Positions 32,398 through 43,929 of a stretch of DNA of 64,000 bases are shown piece by piece (the first letter of the stretch is position 1; the number at the start of each line of letters is the position of its first letter). A model generated the notes under the pieces. That model saw nothing but the letters and a program-made list of their open reading frames with translations. It was not told the origin of the DNA and ran no database searches. The translations under genes were made by a program, and so were the position numbers. Origin of the DNA: Capra hircus (lineage: Eukaryota > Chordata > Mammalia > Artiodactyla > Bovidae); the NCBI RefSeq assembly GCF_001704415.2, contig NC_030821.1, forward strand, positions 38,919,210 through 38,983,209, read 5' to 3'.

Positions 32398-35300
32398 ACC
32401 AAAACAGACTTGCCTGTGAGTGTCCAGGAGTCCCCGGTGGAGGCGTGGGTCGGCAGTGGCCTGCTGCAGTTGGGGGCATTGAGTGTAGCCATGCGTGCAT
32501 GGGACCTTTTGAAGGAGGTCACCATTATCTTCATTACCTCCACCATAGCTTGCTACTGCTAAGTCACTTCAGTCATGTCCAACTCTGTGTAACCCCGTAG
32601 ACAGCAGCCCACCAGGCTCCCCCGTCCCTGGGATCCTCCAGGCAAGAATACTGGAGTGGGTTGCCATTTCCTTCTCCAACACATGAAAGTGAAAAATGAA
32701 AGTGAAGTCACTCAGTCGTGTCCGACTCCTAGCAACACCATGGATTGCAGCCCACCAGGCTCCTATGTCCATGGGATTTTCCAGGCAAGAATACTGGAGT
32801 GGGTTCCAGGTAAATAACAGGGAGGGAATGCAGCCCCCTCCATCAACAGAAAATTGGATTAAAGATTTACTGAGCATGGCTCCGCCCATCAGAACAAGAC
32901 CTAGTTTTCCCCTCAGTCTCTAACATCAGGAAGCTTCCATAAGCCTCTTATCCTTCTCCATCAGAGGGCAGACAGAATGAAAAGTACAATCACAGAAAAC
33001 TAACCAATCTGATCACTCAGTGAAACTATGAGCCATGTCATGTAGGGCCACCCAAGACAGATGGGTCATGGTGGAAAGTTCTGAAAAAACGTGGTCCACT
33101 GGAGAAGGGAATGGCAAACCACTTCAGTATTCTTGCCTGGAGAACTCCATGAACAGTATGAAAGGCAGAAAAAGATGAACTGAAGATGAACTCCCCAGGT
33201 CGGTAGGTGCCCAATATCCTACTGGAGATCAGTGGAGAAATAACTCCAGAAAGAATGGAGATGGAGCCAAATCTAAAACAACACCCAGCTGTGGATGTGA
33301 CTGATTGTGGAAGTAAAGTCCAATGCTGTAAAGAGCAATATTGCATAGGAACCTGGAATGTTAGGTCCATGAATCAAGGCAAATTGGAAATGGTCAAACA
33401 GGAGATGGCAAGAGTGAACATCGACATTTTAGGAATCAGTGAACTAAAATGGACTGGAATGGGTGAATTTAACTCAGATAGCCACTATATATACTACTGT
33501 GGGCAAGAATTCCTTAGAAGAAATAGGTTGTCATAGTCAACAAAAGAGTCCAAAATGCAGTACTTGGATGCATCTCAAAAACGACAGAATGATCTGTTTG
33601 TCTCCAAGGCAAACCACTCAGTATCACAGTAATTCAAGCCTGTGCACCAACCAGTAATGCTGAAGAAGCTGAAGTTGAACGGTTCTATGAAGACCTACAA
33701 GACCTTTTAGAACTAACACCTGAAAAAGATGTCCTTTTATTATAGGGGACTGCAATGCAAAAGTAGGAAGTCAAGAAATACCTGGAGTAACAGGCAAATT
33801 TGGCCTTGGAGTACAGAATGAAGCAGGTCAAAGGCTAATAGAGTTTTTCCAAGAGAAAGCACTGGTCATAGCAAACACCCTCTTCCAACAGCACAAGAGA
33901 AGATTCTACACATGGACATTACCAGATGGTCAACATCAAAATCAGACTGATTCTATTCTTTTCAGCCAAAGATGAAGAAGCTCTCTACAGTCAGCAAAAA
34001 CAAGACTGGGAGCTGACTGTGGTTCAGATCATGAACTCCTTATTGCCAAATTCAGACTTAAATTGAAGAAAGTAGGGAAAACCACTAGACCATTTAGGTA
34101 TGATCTAAATCAAATCTCTTACAATGGAAGTGAGAAATAGATTCAAGGAAAACAATAGAATGGGAAAGACTATAGATCTCTTCCAGAAAATTAGAGATAC
34201 CAAGGGAACATTTCATGCAAAGATGGGCTCAATAAAGGACAGAAATGGTATGGACCTAACAGAAGCAGAAAATATTAAGAAGAGGTGGCAAGAATACACA
34301 GAAGAACTATACGAAAAAGATCTTCATGACCCAGATAACCACAATGGTGTGATCACTCACCTAGAGCCAGACATCCTACAATGTGAAGTCAAGTGGGCCT
34401 TAGGAAGCATCACTACAAACAAAGCTAGTGGAGGTGATGGAATTCCAGTTGAGCTATTTCAAATCCTAAAGGATGATGCTGTGAAAGTTCTGCACTCAAT
34501 ATGCCAGCAAATTTGGAAAACTCAGCAGTGGCCACAGGACTAGAAAATGTCAGTTTTCATTCCAATCCCAATGAAAGGCAATGCCAAAGAAAGCTTAAAC
34601 TACCACACAGTTGCATTCATCTCACACGCTCAAAATTCTCCAAGCCAGGCTTCAATAGTACCTGAAACGTGAAGTTCCAGATGTTCAAGCTGAAACAGGA
34701 AAAAGCAGAGGAACCAGAGATCAAATTGCCAACATCTGTTGGATCATCAAAAAAGCAAGAGAGTTCCAGAAAAACATCTACTTTTGTTTTATTGACTATG
34801 CCAAAGCCTTTGACTGTGTGGATCACAACAAACTGGAAAATTCTTAAAGAGATGGGAATACCAAACCACCTGACCTGCCTCTTGAGAAATCTGTGTGCAG
34901 GCCAGGAAGCAGCAGTTAGAACTGGACATGGAACAACAGACTGGTCCCAAATTGGGAAAGGAGTGTGTCAAGGCTGTATATTGTCACCCTGCTTATTTAA
35001 CTTATACGCAGAGTACATCATGAAAAACACTGCGCTAGATGAAGCACAAGCTGGAATGAAGACTGCCGGGAGAAATATCAATAACCTCAGATATGCAGAT
35101 GACACTACCCTTATGGCAGAAAGTGAAGAACTAAAGAGCCTCTTGATGAAAGTGAAAGAGGAAAGTGAAAAAGTTGGCTTAAAACTCAACATTCAGAAAA
35201 CTAAGATCATGGCATCTGGTCCCATCACTTCATGGCAAATAGATGGGGAAACAATGGAAACAGTGACAGACTTTATTTTCTTGGGCTCTAAAATCACTGC

Positions 35301-35850
35301 AGATGGTGATTGCAGCCATGAAATTGAAAGATTTGATCCTTGGAAGAAAAGCTAGACAGCATGTTAAACAGCCAGGGACATTACTTTGCCAACAAAGGTC
35401 TGTCTAGTCAAGGCTATGGTTTTTCAAGTAGTCATGTATGGATGTGAGAGTTGGACTATAAAGAAAGCTGAGCTCCGAAGCATTGATGCTTTTGAACTGT
35501 GGTGTTGGAGAAGACTCTTGAGAGTCCCTTGGACTACAAGGAGATCCAAACAGTCCATTCTAAAGGAAATCAGTCCTGAATATTCATTGGAAGGACTGAT
35601 GCTGAAGCTGAAACTCCAATACTTTGGCCACCTGATGCAAAGAACTGGCTCATTTGAAAAGATTCGGATGCTGGGAAAGATTGAAGGTAGGAGGAGAAGG
35701 GGACGACAGAGGATGAGATGATTGGATGGCATCGCCGACTCATGGGACATGAGTTTGAGTAAGCTCCAGGAATTGGTAATTGACAGGGAGTCCTGGCGAG
35801 CTTCAGTCCATGGGGTCACAAAAGGCTGGACACGACTGAGTGACTGAACT
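32398..35850 (+). mobile_element. Near full-length BovB LINE, degenerate
   Basis: The most complete BovB in the window. It has the 5' region ('gtccaggagtccccggtggaggcgtgg'), an APE-type endonuclease, linker, RT, C-terminal tail and ACTGA end. Endonuclease motifs are GTWNVRSMNQGK (about 33347), ISELKWTGMG, GDCNAKVGSQ (about 33749) and SDHELLIAKF (about 34026). RT motifs are GIPVELFQIL, KGVCQGCILSPCLF and YADD (about 35092). The frame is broken by stops and shifts throughout. About 290 bp of linker is missing at about 34145, joining RNRFK to ENNRMGK. A Bov-A2 lies at 32552-32808. The 3' end is of the 'GKIEG' subfamily. Confidence 0.95.
32552..32808 (-). mobile_element. Bov-A2 SINE inside the 5' part of BovB
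   Basis: Reverse-complement dimeric Bov-A2. The BovB 5' sequence reads up to 'acctccaccatagcttg' before it and from 'aggtaaataacagggagg' after it. No clear target duplication is seen. Confidence 0.9.
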
Positions 35851-35887
35851 GCATGACATATTAGCCTGAACCCAAACTGCTCTATTT

Positions 35888-36135
35888 CTCTAGTGTTCTA
35901 GTGGTTAAGAATTTCCCTTGCAGTGCAGGGGACATGGGCTTTATCCCTGGTTTGGAAACCAAGATCCCACATTCTGTGGCATAGCTAAGGCAGCTTGGCA
36001 CATCTACTGAGCCCACCCACACCCTCTGGAGCTGACCTGCTATGAGTAGAGAGTAAGTGGGCTGCAGGGAAACATTCCACATGACACAATGAAGACCTAA
36101 TACAGCCAAATAAATAAATAGTAAAAAATAAAAGC
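35888..36135 (+). mobile_element. CHR-type (tRNA-Glu) SINE
   Basis: 'gtggttaagaatttcccttgcagtgcaggggacatggg', 'accaagatcccacattctgtgg', ending 'cagccaaataaataaatag'. A cetartiodactyl CHR-like SINE distinct from Bov-tA. Confidence 0.82.
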
Positions 36136-36544
36136 AATAATGCCCTATTAAAGAAATGATTCTAGCTTTGTAAAAAAGTAAGCTTGTGTAAGTTGCTTCT
36201 AGCTACAAGAAAGACTTGGAAATATGATTCTCTGTAATGCAAAGTGTATTTCCCTTTCCAGAAAAGAATCTAATTTTTGAAGTGTCAGAGGCGTTGTTAT
36301 ACAACAATCCATATTGAAGAAGGTCTCCTGGTATCAGACCCTGAAGGTCGCTTTAAGCTATGCTTTATGGCATATACAAATAATGAATATCAATTTATAT
36401 CTTCTAAAATGTAAAATGATTCTACAGCAGCAACAAGGGCATCCATCACTTTTCTTCTCTCCTGTTTACTCCTACCCCTTTTCCATTAATATCAATGCAT
36501 TAATGAATATCTAAGTATTTGTTGCTGTAGAAGGTATCACAGCA
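36136..36544. other. Unique sequence, no feature seen
   Basis: Nothing identifiable. Confidence 0.4.
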
Positions 36545-36890
36545 TCCCCACCTCCCCCCGTGTTATTAAGATATATGTTCATACATCACTGTATAGGTTT
36601 AAGGTACGTAATGTAATGTTTTGACTTAGATATGTCATAAAATGATCACCACAGGTTTAGTTAATATCCATCACCTCATATGGATACAATTTTAAAGAAA
36701 GAAAAAAATGAAAATGTTTTTCCTTGTGGTCAGAATTCAGGATCTACTTTCTTAACAATTTTTGTTTATATCATATAGCAGAGCTGTATGCTACCGCTCT
36801 GTTAGCTACAGAGATCATGTTGTAAACAACATCCCTAGTACTTATTTATCTTACAACTGGAGGTTGGGTACCACAAGTTTGAGATCTGGA
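36545..36890 (-). mobile_element. Old L1 3'-UTR fragment
   Basis: 'tcataaaatgatcaccacaggtttagttaatatccatcacc', then 'ggatctactttcttaac' and 'cttatttatcttacaactgg', match reverse-complement old L1. Confidence 0.75.
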
Positions 36891-36904
36891 TCTGTGCTGA
36901 ATCA

Positions 36905-37320
36905 CTGGTGCTATTGACCGAATTGTATCCCCTCCCCCCAATTTATAGCTGAAGTCCTAACCCTTAAAGTGAGTACATCAGAGACAGGATCTTTACGAAG
37001 TTGTTGTTTAGTCACTAAGTCGTGTCTGACTCTTTTGCCACCCTATGGCTTGTAGCCTGCAAGGCTCCTCTGTTCACGGAATTCTCCAAGCAAGGACTGG
37101 GGTGGGTTGTCATTTCCTTCTCCAGGGTATCTTCCCAACCCAGGGATCTAACCCATGGTTCCTGCATTGGCAGGCGGATTCTTTACCACTGAGCCACCAG
37201 GGAAGCCCCTTTAGGAAGTCTTTAAAGTTAAATGAAGTCCTAAGGGTGGGTGTTATGGGACTGTAGCCTTATAAGAGAAGAGAAAGCCATTGTGATAGAG
37301 TCGGTTAAACCTGATACTAA
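36905..37320 (+). repeat. Old MaLR-like LTR (MLT1-type), split by a Bov-tA
   Basis: 'ttgaccgaattgtatcccctccccccaatttatagctgaagtcctaaccc', then after the SINE 'taaatgaagtcctaagggtgggtgttatgggactgtagccttataagagaag'. Same repeat type, in opposite orientation, as at 25316/29541. Confidence 0.65.
37000..37207 (-). mobile_element. Bov-tA SINE
   Basis: Reverse-complement Bov-tA. Flanks CTTTACGAAG and CTTTAGGAAG look like a 10-bp duplication with one mismatch. Confidence 0.92.
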
Positions 37321-37457
37321 CTGCAGCTTGAATGAGTTGCTGAATCTCCATCCACAAAACAGATGGTTGTGAGAGGTAAGGTAATAATAAATGGTGCATG
37401 GTAGATACCAAGTAAATGGTGCTGCTCTGTTTTTGTTGGGAGGTGCAGAAATGGGTG

Positions 37458-37645
37458 TGGGCTTCCCGGGTGGCTCAGCGGTAAATAATCTGCCTGCAAA
37501 GTGACAGACCCACGTTCCATCCCTGGGTGGGGAAGATCCCCTGGAGAAGGGAATGGCAACCAATTCCAGTATTCTTGCCTGGAGAATTCCATGGACAGAG
37601 GAGCCTGGCAGGTTACGGTACATGTGGTCGCAAAGAGTCGCTCTC
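37458..37645 (+). mobile_element. Bov-tA SINE
   Basis: Starts GGGCTTCCCGGGTGGCTCAG and ends 'gtggtcgcaaagagtcg'; 3' tail truncated. Confidence 0.92.
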
Positions 37646-38189
37646 CTAGGTGGGAAGCAGCTGTTCCCTTAGGCCTGTTCCTGAGGCCTAACACCAGTTA
37701 GGGAGCCCGGACACCACAGGGCAGTTAGTGGTGACCCCTCTAGCCCCTAAGAGTGAGTGATGCTGAGAAGGGTAAGGACCTCCTGTCTTTCCCAAGAGCT
37801 CAAGCTCTCTCTCCTGAAGCAGAATGAAGGCGATGGTGAAAGAAGCCACGTTTCAGTGGCTGCCGCAGAGAAGACTAAAAAAGGGTGGGCAATTACTAAT
37901 CCCTGAACAGGTAGAAGAAATTTAATCTAGGCCAGGGCTGGCTTGGGTTGATCCAAGTGCATTCCGCTTCTGACAGTTTCCAGTGAAATGACTTTAAGAG
38001 GGCTAGCATCTAATCGAATTGAGTGACAAGTCCCCTTTGAGACACACGTTAAATAAAAGGCAGAGGCTAATACTTGACCAAAGTGAATCTGGTTATCTCT
38101 GGGGGGCTGGCCTAGCCGACTGGGTCAGGTTCTCCCCAGGGTTTCCTCTTGGCCTGTACGTTTCAGAGGAGTTGCACCAGGATAAGAGG
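37646..38189. other. Unique sequence flanking the CpG island
   Basis: No repeat. A TATA-like TTAAATAAAAGG occurs at about 38049-38060, some 140 bp before the CpG-dense block. Its position is compatible with a promoter, but nothing proves use. Confidence 0.4.
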
Positions 38190-38910
38190 CTGCAGGGGTA
38201 TCTTGGGGGCGGGTGGCGATAGAGGACAGAGGCCAAGCGGGAGCCCCCGGGAGGCACCGGAGGCCGCCAGTCGCCGCGGGCAGCGCAGGGCTCGGGGCTG
38301 TGAAAGAGCAGCCTCGCTCTGCAGCCCCACACACGCGGGATCACCGGGGAACTGACGTTTCATTTACCGAGTGAGCGGCTCTGAAAAAGGCCCCTGTGCC
38401 CAATTACCGCGGCGCGCGGTCTGCTCGGCGGCGGGCTGAGCCGGGCGGGGGGCGGCGGAGGCCTTCCCGGGAGCCGCGCGGAGCGGGGTGCTGGTGTGGA
38501 AAGCCGCCGCCACCAAGCGGAGTCGTCACCCCATCGCCCCCGGCCGCCTGGGAATGCGCTGGCCCCGCCGCGGCCGCCAAAGGATGCTCGTCTCCCTCCC
38601 GCCCCGCAGTTCAAGCTCCCATCGTTTCTCAGGACCTTTCTCCTTCCCCTTTTCTCTTTCTTTCTTTCTTTCTTTTTTTTTTTTTTAAGGAATGTGCCAG
38701 TGGCATTTGCGAATAGGAAAAAAAGAAAAAGAAGAACAAATGAGGCTTGGTTTTCAGTCTCTCCCGCCCCAGGACTGGGCTCGCACTAAGGGGTCCCCCG
38801 GGGCGGCCGCCGCTCCCCAGCGACCTCGCGGGGTCCGACCGGTTCCCCGCCAGCTCCTGACGCCCGTGCCCAGATCGAGCTTGGTCGGAGCCAGTTTTCT
38901 GCAATTAGAG
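38190..38910. promoter_or_regulatory. CpG island, probable promoter or first-exon region
   Basis: A sharp rise in G+C and CpG against an AT-rich surrounding, including GGCGCGCGGTCTGCTCGGCG, GGGCGGGGGGCGGCGG (overlapping SP1-type GC boxes at about 38440-38456) and CCGCCGCGGCCGCC. This is the only such island in 64 kb. Frames of 60-106 codons inside it run through low-complexity Pro/Arg/Gly sequence on both strands, as expected from GC richness, so I call no CDS. The direction of any transcript is not decided. It lies 33 kb from the putative exon at 5359, and a link is not shown. Confidence 0.7.
38651..38688. repeat. (TTTC)n and poly(T) tract in the CpG island
   Basis: Four TTTC units then twelve or more T residues. 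It separates the GC-rich core from its right shoulder. Confidence 0.9.
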
Positions 38911-39084
38911 ACAATATCTGAATCTCCAGCTTCACTGGTTTGTACTGAAAGATGTCGTGTTAATAAGGAATAGCTGCACTCCAGCAGTCCCTTTGGCACG
39001 TAGGCGGGAGGCACCCTAATCACCGGATCGGTTAACCTGTTTACAGACACCTGACAGGAAGGTGGCCTGGGGGAAGGGACGGGA

Positions 39085-39285
39085 CAATGGCCTGCAAGTC
39101 AGGAGCCTTGGGTTCAGTTTCCAACCTCGCCGCAGGCTCGCGGTGCCTGGCTTCCTCCAGGGAGAGAGCCTGGATAAAGCCGCTTTGAGAAAGCTGCATT
39201 GAGGATTAGCGAGATCCTATCTGCCTAGAGCCCTGCGGTTCTTGAAGGAAAATGCGGTGTAAATACAACTTGCTGAGCTTCTTTT
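39085..39285 (+). repeat. MIR-like SINE
   Basis: 'tgcaagtcaggagccttgggttcagtttccaac', then 'gcattgaggattagcgagatcc' and 'gaaaatgcggtgtaaatacaac', follow the MIR head, middle and tail. This explains a signal-peptide-like 70-codon frame starting at 39252. Confidence 0.55.
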
Positions 39286-39856
39286 CATCAGCAGCATCCT
39301 TGTTGCTGTTAATCTTGACTTCCTTTCCTTGTCAGTTTTGGCATCCTTACATAACCCGATGTGGAGATGCGTGTGCGTGCGTGCTTCCGTGTGTGTTTGG
39401 GAGGTGGAGTGCATCTGGGTTCAGAATAAACGTTAACCCTTTAAAAACTAGTAAAACCAGGTAAACAACAGGCTGAGAAACTCCTTAACTTGACAGATGA
39501 AAGTAATGGCTCAGTTTCATCTCAGTTGGTCCCTATTAAGACAGTTTTTTCCTGTCTTTCTGTGCTACATTCATTTTCAGAAGACTTCACTGAATGAATG
39601 ATCAAGGGAATCAAAATTAAAGTTTTTTTAAAAAACTTTTTGCTTGCTTGCTTCTCCATATGCAAATGGATAGGTCTAAGTTTTAAAAATTGTAAGGGAC
39701 ATGAGCAGAATTTAATATGAGATAATTAACTGCACTGAGTGAAGCATTCACCTGACTGACATTACCCTACTCCTTTTGGACAACAAGGAATTAACCTGTA
39801 CTCTGTCCAGTGCTAAGAGCTTGGGGTTGGGCTGGGAAAAATGAGACCTCTTGCTG
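39286..39856. other. Unique sequence, no feature seen
   Basis: Short GT-rich stretch at 39369-39400. Nothing else. Confidence 0.4.
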
Positions 39857-40183
39857 TTAAGTTGCTTCACTGATGGTTGACTCTTTGCATCCCTATGGAA
39901 TATAGCCTACTCGAGTCTGAGTGAACTCCGGGAGTTGGTGATAGACAGGGAGGCCTGGCGTGCTGCGATTCATGGGGTCGCAAAGAGTTGTACACGACTG
40001 AGCGACTGAACTGAACTGAACTGAGGCTCCTCTGTCTATAGGATTCTCCAGGCAAGAATCCTGGAGTGGGTTGCCATTTCCTCCTCCAGGGAATTTTCCT
40101 TGACCAGGGATGGAACCCAAGTCTCTTACGTCTCTTGCATAGGCAGGCTGGTTCTTACCACTAGTGCCACCTGGTAAGTCCCT
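39857..40183 (-). mobile_element. Bov-tA SINE interrupted by a BovB tip
   Basis: Bov-tA body at 39857-39911 resumes at 40025 ('aggctcctctgtctatagg') and ends 'gccacctggtaagtccc'. The intervening 113 bp is BovB. Confidence 0.9.
39912..40024 (+). mobile_element. BovB LINE extreme 3' tip (113 bp)
   Basis: 'gagtctgagtgaactccgggagttggtg' to the terminal ACTGAACTGAACTG, inserted inside the Bov-tA. It is the shortest BovB copy in the window. No clear target duplication. Confidence 0.9.
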
Positions 40184-40479
40184 TCTAGGAACAGTATTCC
40201 ACTCAACCTGGGAGAGCTATGGCACGATGTTCAGTGACTACCTTGCTTTCAGCTACCCACACTCCCAGTGTCCTCCCATCCACACCCCAAAGACTTCCCA
40301 TCAGTTTGCCTAGGATAAAGCAGAAATTTCTGGACTAATAATGCTTTTAGTGTATTTTCCTATTGGGGTCTGTGGGTCTGGTGCTTGCAGTTAAAGAGAA
40401 AAAAAAAGATACAAACAAATAAATCTGTTAATCATAGATACTGCCACATTTCAAATAAAAATGTTGTATACTGGATTGG
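40184..40479. other. Unique sequence, no feature seen
   Basis: Nothing identifiable. Confidence 0.4.
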
Positions 40480-40675
40480 AGCAAGATATTAACAAGTAAA
40501 CTACTATAATATATAAAATAAATTAGCTACAAGGATATATTATACAGCACAGGGACTATAGCCAATATTTTATAATAATGGTAATGGAATATGACCTTTA
40601 AAAACTGTGAGTCACTATGTATGCCTGAAACATAATACTGTAAATCAACTATACCTCGATTTTTTTAAAAAAAGA
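40480..40675 (+). mobile_element. L1 3'-UTR tail
   Basis: 'attatacagcacagggactatagccaatattttataataatgg' to 'tgtaaatcaactatacctcg' and an A-rich end. 5' truncated. Confidence 0.82.
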
Positions 40676-41435
40676 ACCTTTTGTTCTAAAGATTTAGGCT
40701 GAAAGTGCTGTTTATTTTTCTGCAGTATTTTACCCTCCTAAAAATCCAAAAAAATCAACTCAATGCCTTTTATGTAACAGGTGGAATTATAGACTCTTAA
40801 CAAGAAATGCATATCTCCTTTTATTCTAGTACATGTTCTTGAGGGGTCACATGATAAGCAGTTACTTTCATTTAAAGAAAGTCTAAATCATATTCAGCTC
40901 CGAGTCCCACATGGCAGAGACAGGTACCAGGAAGCATCCTGTCCATTGACACAACTGGTGAAGCCCCTCTGTGTATGAAAACTGATCATTTTAGGAAATC
41001 ATTAAATATAATACTGTCATAAACAGGTATCAGTCTGTCCATTGTGTTTGATTTACGCATGAAACAAAACAAAATACCTTAACTGAAATTTCAGGTAAAT
41101 GCAAGTCCTATAGATTATTATGAGTTTGCTGAATTGATCAGAAAGGTTAAAAGATGTAGTTTCTGTGTCTGGTTCTTACTCTCATGTTACTGGCCTTGCT
41201 TAAGTCACTTCACTGATTAAAATAACGCTGGTGGTGATAAGGACTAAATGCTTTATGTTTTCTTATAAAGAAGCGAATTCACTCAAGCAATTGACTCCTA
41301 CCTGAACACAAAATTCTTATCAAATTAGAATGCACTTAAAAAAAAAAAAAACCGAGAAGACCACACAAGAGATTATATACCTTAATATTAGGACATTCCC
41401 ACAGGCCTCCTCTCAGAGTCTATTTGCTTTACCTT
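40676..41435. other. Unique sequence
   Basis: A poly(A) run at 41338-41351 is the only notable item. Confidence 0.4.
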
Positions 41436-41449
41436 GAGGTACAATGCAA

Positions 41450-41803
41450 TGTGGTGTTGGAGAAGACTCTTGAGAGTCCCTTGGACTGCAAGGAGATCCA
41501 ACCAGTCCACCCTAAAGGAAATCAGTCCTGAATATTCATTGGATGGACTGATGCTGAAGCTGAAACTCCAATACTTTGGCCACCTGGTACGAAGAGCTGA
41601 CTTGTTGGAAGAGACCCAGATGCTGGGAAAGATTGAAGGCAGGAGAAGGGGATGACAGAGGATGAGATGGTTGGATGGCATCACCGACTCAATGGACATG
41701 AGTAAACTCCGGGAGTTGGTGATGGACAGTGAGTCCTGGCGTGCTGCAGTTCATGGGGTCTCAAAGAGTTAGACGTGACTGGGCGACTGAACTGAACTGA
41801 ACT
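41450..41803 (+). mobile_element. BovB LINE 3' end with target-site duplication
   Basis: 5'-truncated at 'tgtggtgttggagaagac' and ends ACTGAACTGAACT. Flanked by GAGGTACAATGCAA (41436-41449) and GAGGTGCAATGCAA (41804-41817), 13 of 14 identical. 'GKIEG' subfamily. Confidence 0.95.
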
Positions 41804-42029
41804 GAGGTGCAATGCAAATGGTATTGAACTTTTAATTCTCCATGCCACAATAGATAATTAGAATGGGGTAGATAAGATGTTGGCTGTAACTGATAACCTG
41901 AAAGTTTAAAGCCTAAAAAAAGAAGTGATAAGTATTAATAATTTCAAAAACAAGTAGTCATCTGTAGCTTTTGTGACTGTGCCCAAGCTTTTCAACATAA
42001 ACTATCTGGGGGTCATCAGTATACATCAA

Positions 42030-42342
42030 TATTTGTTGTTGTTTTCAGTTGCTAAGTCGTGTCTGACTCGGCAACCCTGTGAATTGCAGCAAGCCAGGCT
42101 TTCCTGTCCTTCACTATCTCCTGGAGTTTGCTCAGACTATCCAACCATCTTATCCTCTGTCACACCCTTCTTTTGTCTTCAATCTTTCCCAGTATCAGGG
42201 TCTTTTCCAGTGAGTCAGCTCTTTGCATTAGGTGGCCAAAGTATTGGAGCTTCAGCTTCAGTATCAGTCCTTCTGATGAATATTCAAGGTTGATTTCCTT
42301 TAGACTGACGGGTTTGATTTCCTTGCTGTTCAAGGGACTCTC
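42030..42342 (-). mobile_element. BovB LINE 3' end
   Basis: Reverse-complement BovB tail ('ttttcagttgctaagtcgtgtctgactc') with several small deletions. Forms a second inverted BovB pair with 41450-41803, spacer about 230 bp. Confidence 0.9.
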
Positions 42343-43504
42343 ATAATGCTCAATATAAACGATGATAATTATGAACTTTAATCATTAAGATCAAGTGAAA
42401 CAGTTCTTTTTTGCACATTGCTTAGAAAACTGGGGATATAGAGAGTAATTTTATAAAGGTTTTTTATTTAAAATAGGAAGTTTCAGCAGTTAAAGAATAA
42501 GGTTCAGTTGGTTGTGAAATATACAAGTAGAATTCCTTACTTCTCAAGAATGTTAGACAAATGAAGCATTGCAATAGGAAAAACTAATAGCACCTTAGTT
42601 TTACATATTATAATGGATGGCCTCCAGTTAAACTCAGATTACAAGCAATGTTTTGTGCAGTGCTGATTATAGGAAAGATTATCATCCACTAAATAATTCC
42701 CAGCTCACATCCTCTTTTCCTCTAATTTTCCATCCAAGAAGCATCAAGGCCTGGCTTTGCTTAGTTTGTGAGATTCTGATCCAGAGGTGGTTGGCTAAAG
42801 ATCATGAGTTCTAGACATGTTAGATTTGGGTCACCACATTGTCTGTGTAAGTCATTAAGGATTGGGATGCACTTTGATAAAATCACAGAAAATATCTGGG
42901 AAATGAAAATTCAGAACTGACCACAAGAATTACATGGAAAGTTACATTAGAGGTACATGGAGCATATCAAACCACTGCTGGTTATGATCCAGTAAATATG
43001 AAAAAAACAAAGAAGATCTGGGTTTATCTAAAGAGCTCAAAAAGGAGGAAACAATATCATAAGAGCTTGGTTCCTCCTGAGTCATACAAAGTGGAAAAGA
43101 ACTTGGGTGGATGGAAATATAGTTTCAGAAATTAGATTCTGATATTAAGATTTTGTATGGCTTAGCTCAGTTTCAAGGATAACTAATGATTGTTTAAAAA
43201 ATTGATTCTAACACTTTAGTTGGACCTGGAAAATTTTTCATCTGGCATCTAATTTAAAGGGGAAAAAGCTCACAGATTTCCTTAGACTAAAAAACACAAA
43301 GTTACATTTATAAATTTGGTAATGGCAAAGGTTTCCTTTCATTGAAAAAAAAGATAAAGCAAATCACAACATTTAATCACTTGAAAAATAATTATGTTTT
43401 CCCTCTAGTCAGTAATGTCTATTTTAAAACACAATAAAGTCCTCATCACAAGAAAAAATTTTGTAACTGTGTGATGACAAATGTTATCTGGTCTTACTGT
43501 GGTG
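42343..43504. other. Unique AT-rich sequence, 1.2 kb
   Basis: No repeat or exon recognised. Confidence 0.4.
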
Positions 43505-43830
43505 ATCATTTTGCGATATATACAAACAACAAATCATTATGTTATACCCCTGAAGGGCTTCCCTGGTGGCTCAGATGGAGTAGAATCCGCCTGCAATGTG
43601 GAACACCTGGGTTTGGTCTCTGGATTGGGCATATCCTCTGGAGAAGGGAATGACAATCCACTCCAGTATTCTTGCCTGGAGAATTCCATGCACAGCGGAG
43701 TCTGGTGGGCTATAGTCCATGGGGTCGCAAGGGTTGGACATGACTGAGCGATTAACATACACACACAGACACACACCTGAAACTAGGAATGTAATATGCC
43801 AATTATACCTCAATAAAACAAAAATCTAAT
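43505..43830 (+). mobile_element. L1 tail split by a Bov-tA
   Basis: 'caaacaacaaatcattatgttatacccctgaa' before the SINE and 'cacctgaaactaggaatgtaatatgccaattatacctcaataaaac' after it are one L1 3' end. Confidence 0.65.
43556..43772 (+). mobile_element. Bov-tA SINE
   Basis: GGGCTTCCCTGGTGGCTCAG start, full body and a CA-rich tail. The flanking CCTGAA repeats are compatible with a short duplication. Confidence 0.93.
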
Positions 43831-43929
43831 GAGAAAGATATTTATTATCTTCTTCTTTAAATGAGAAAGCTAAAGCTTAAAATGTAACTTGCCCTTGTAT
43901 TCATTGATAGTAAAAGTGATGGAGGTCTG

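Noticed and set aside
38360..38789. Several Pro/Arg/Gly frames on both strands in the CpG island
   Set aside because: Open frames are expected by chance in very GC-rich DNA. No start or splice evidence chooses between strands.
39252..39464. 70-codon frame with a signal-peptide-like start
   Set aside because: Its first part lies in a MIR-like SINE, there is no supporting context, and the later part is Cys/Arg-rich chance sequence.
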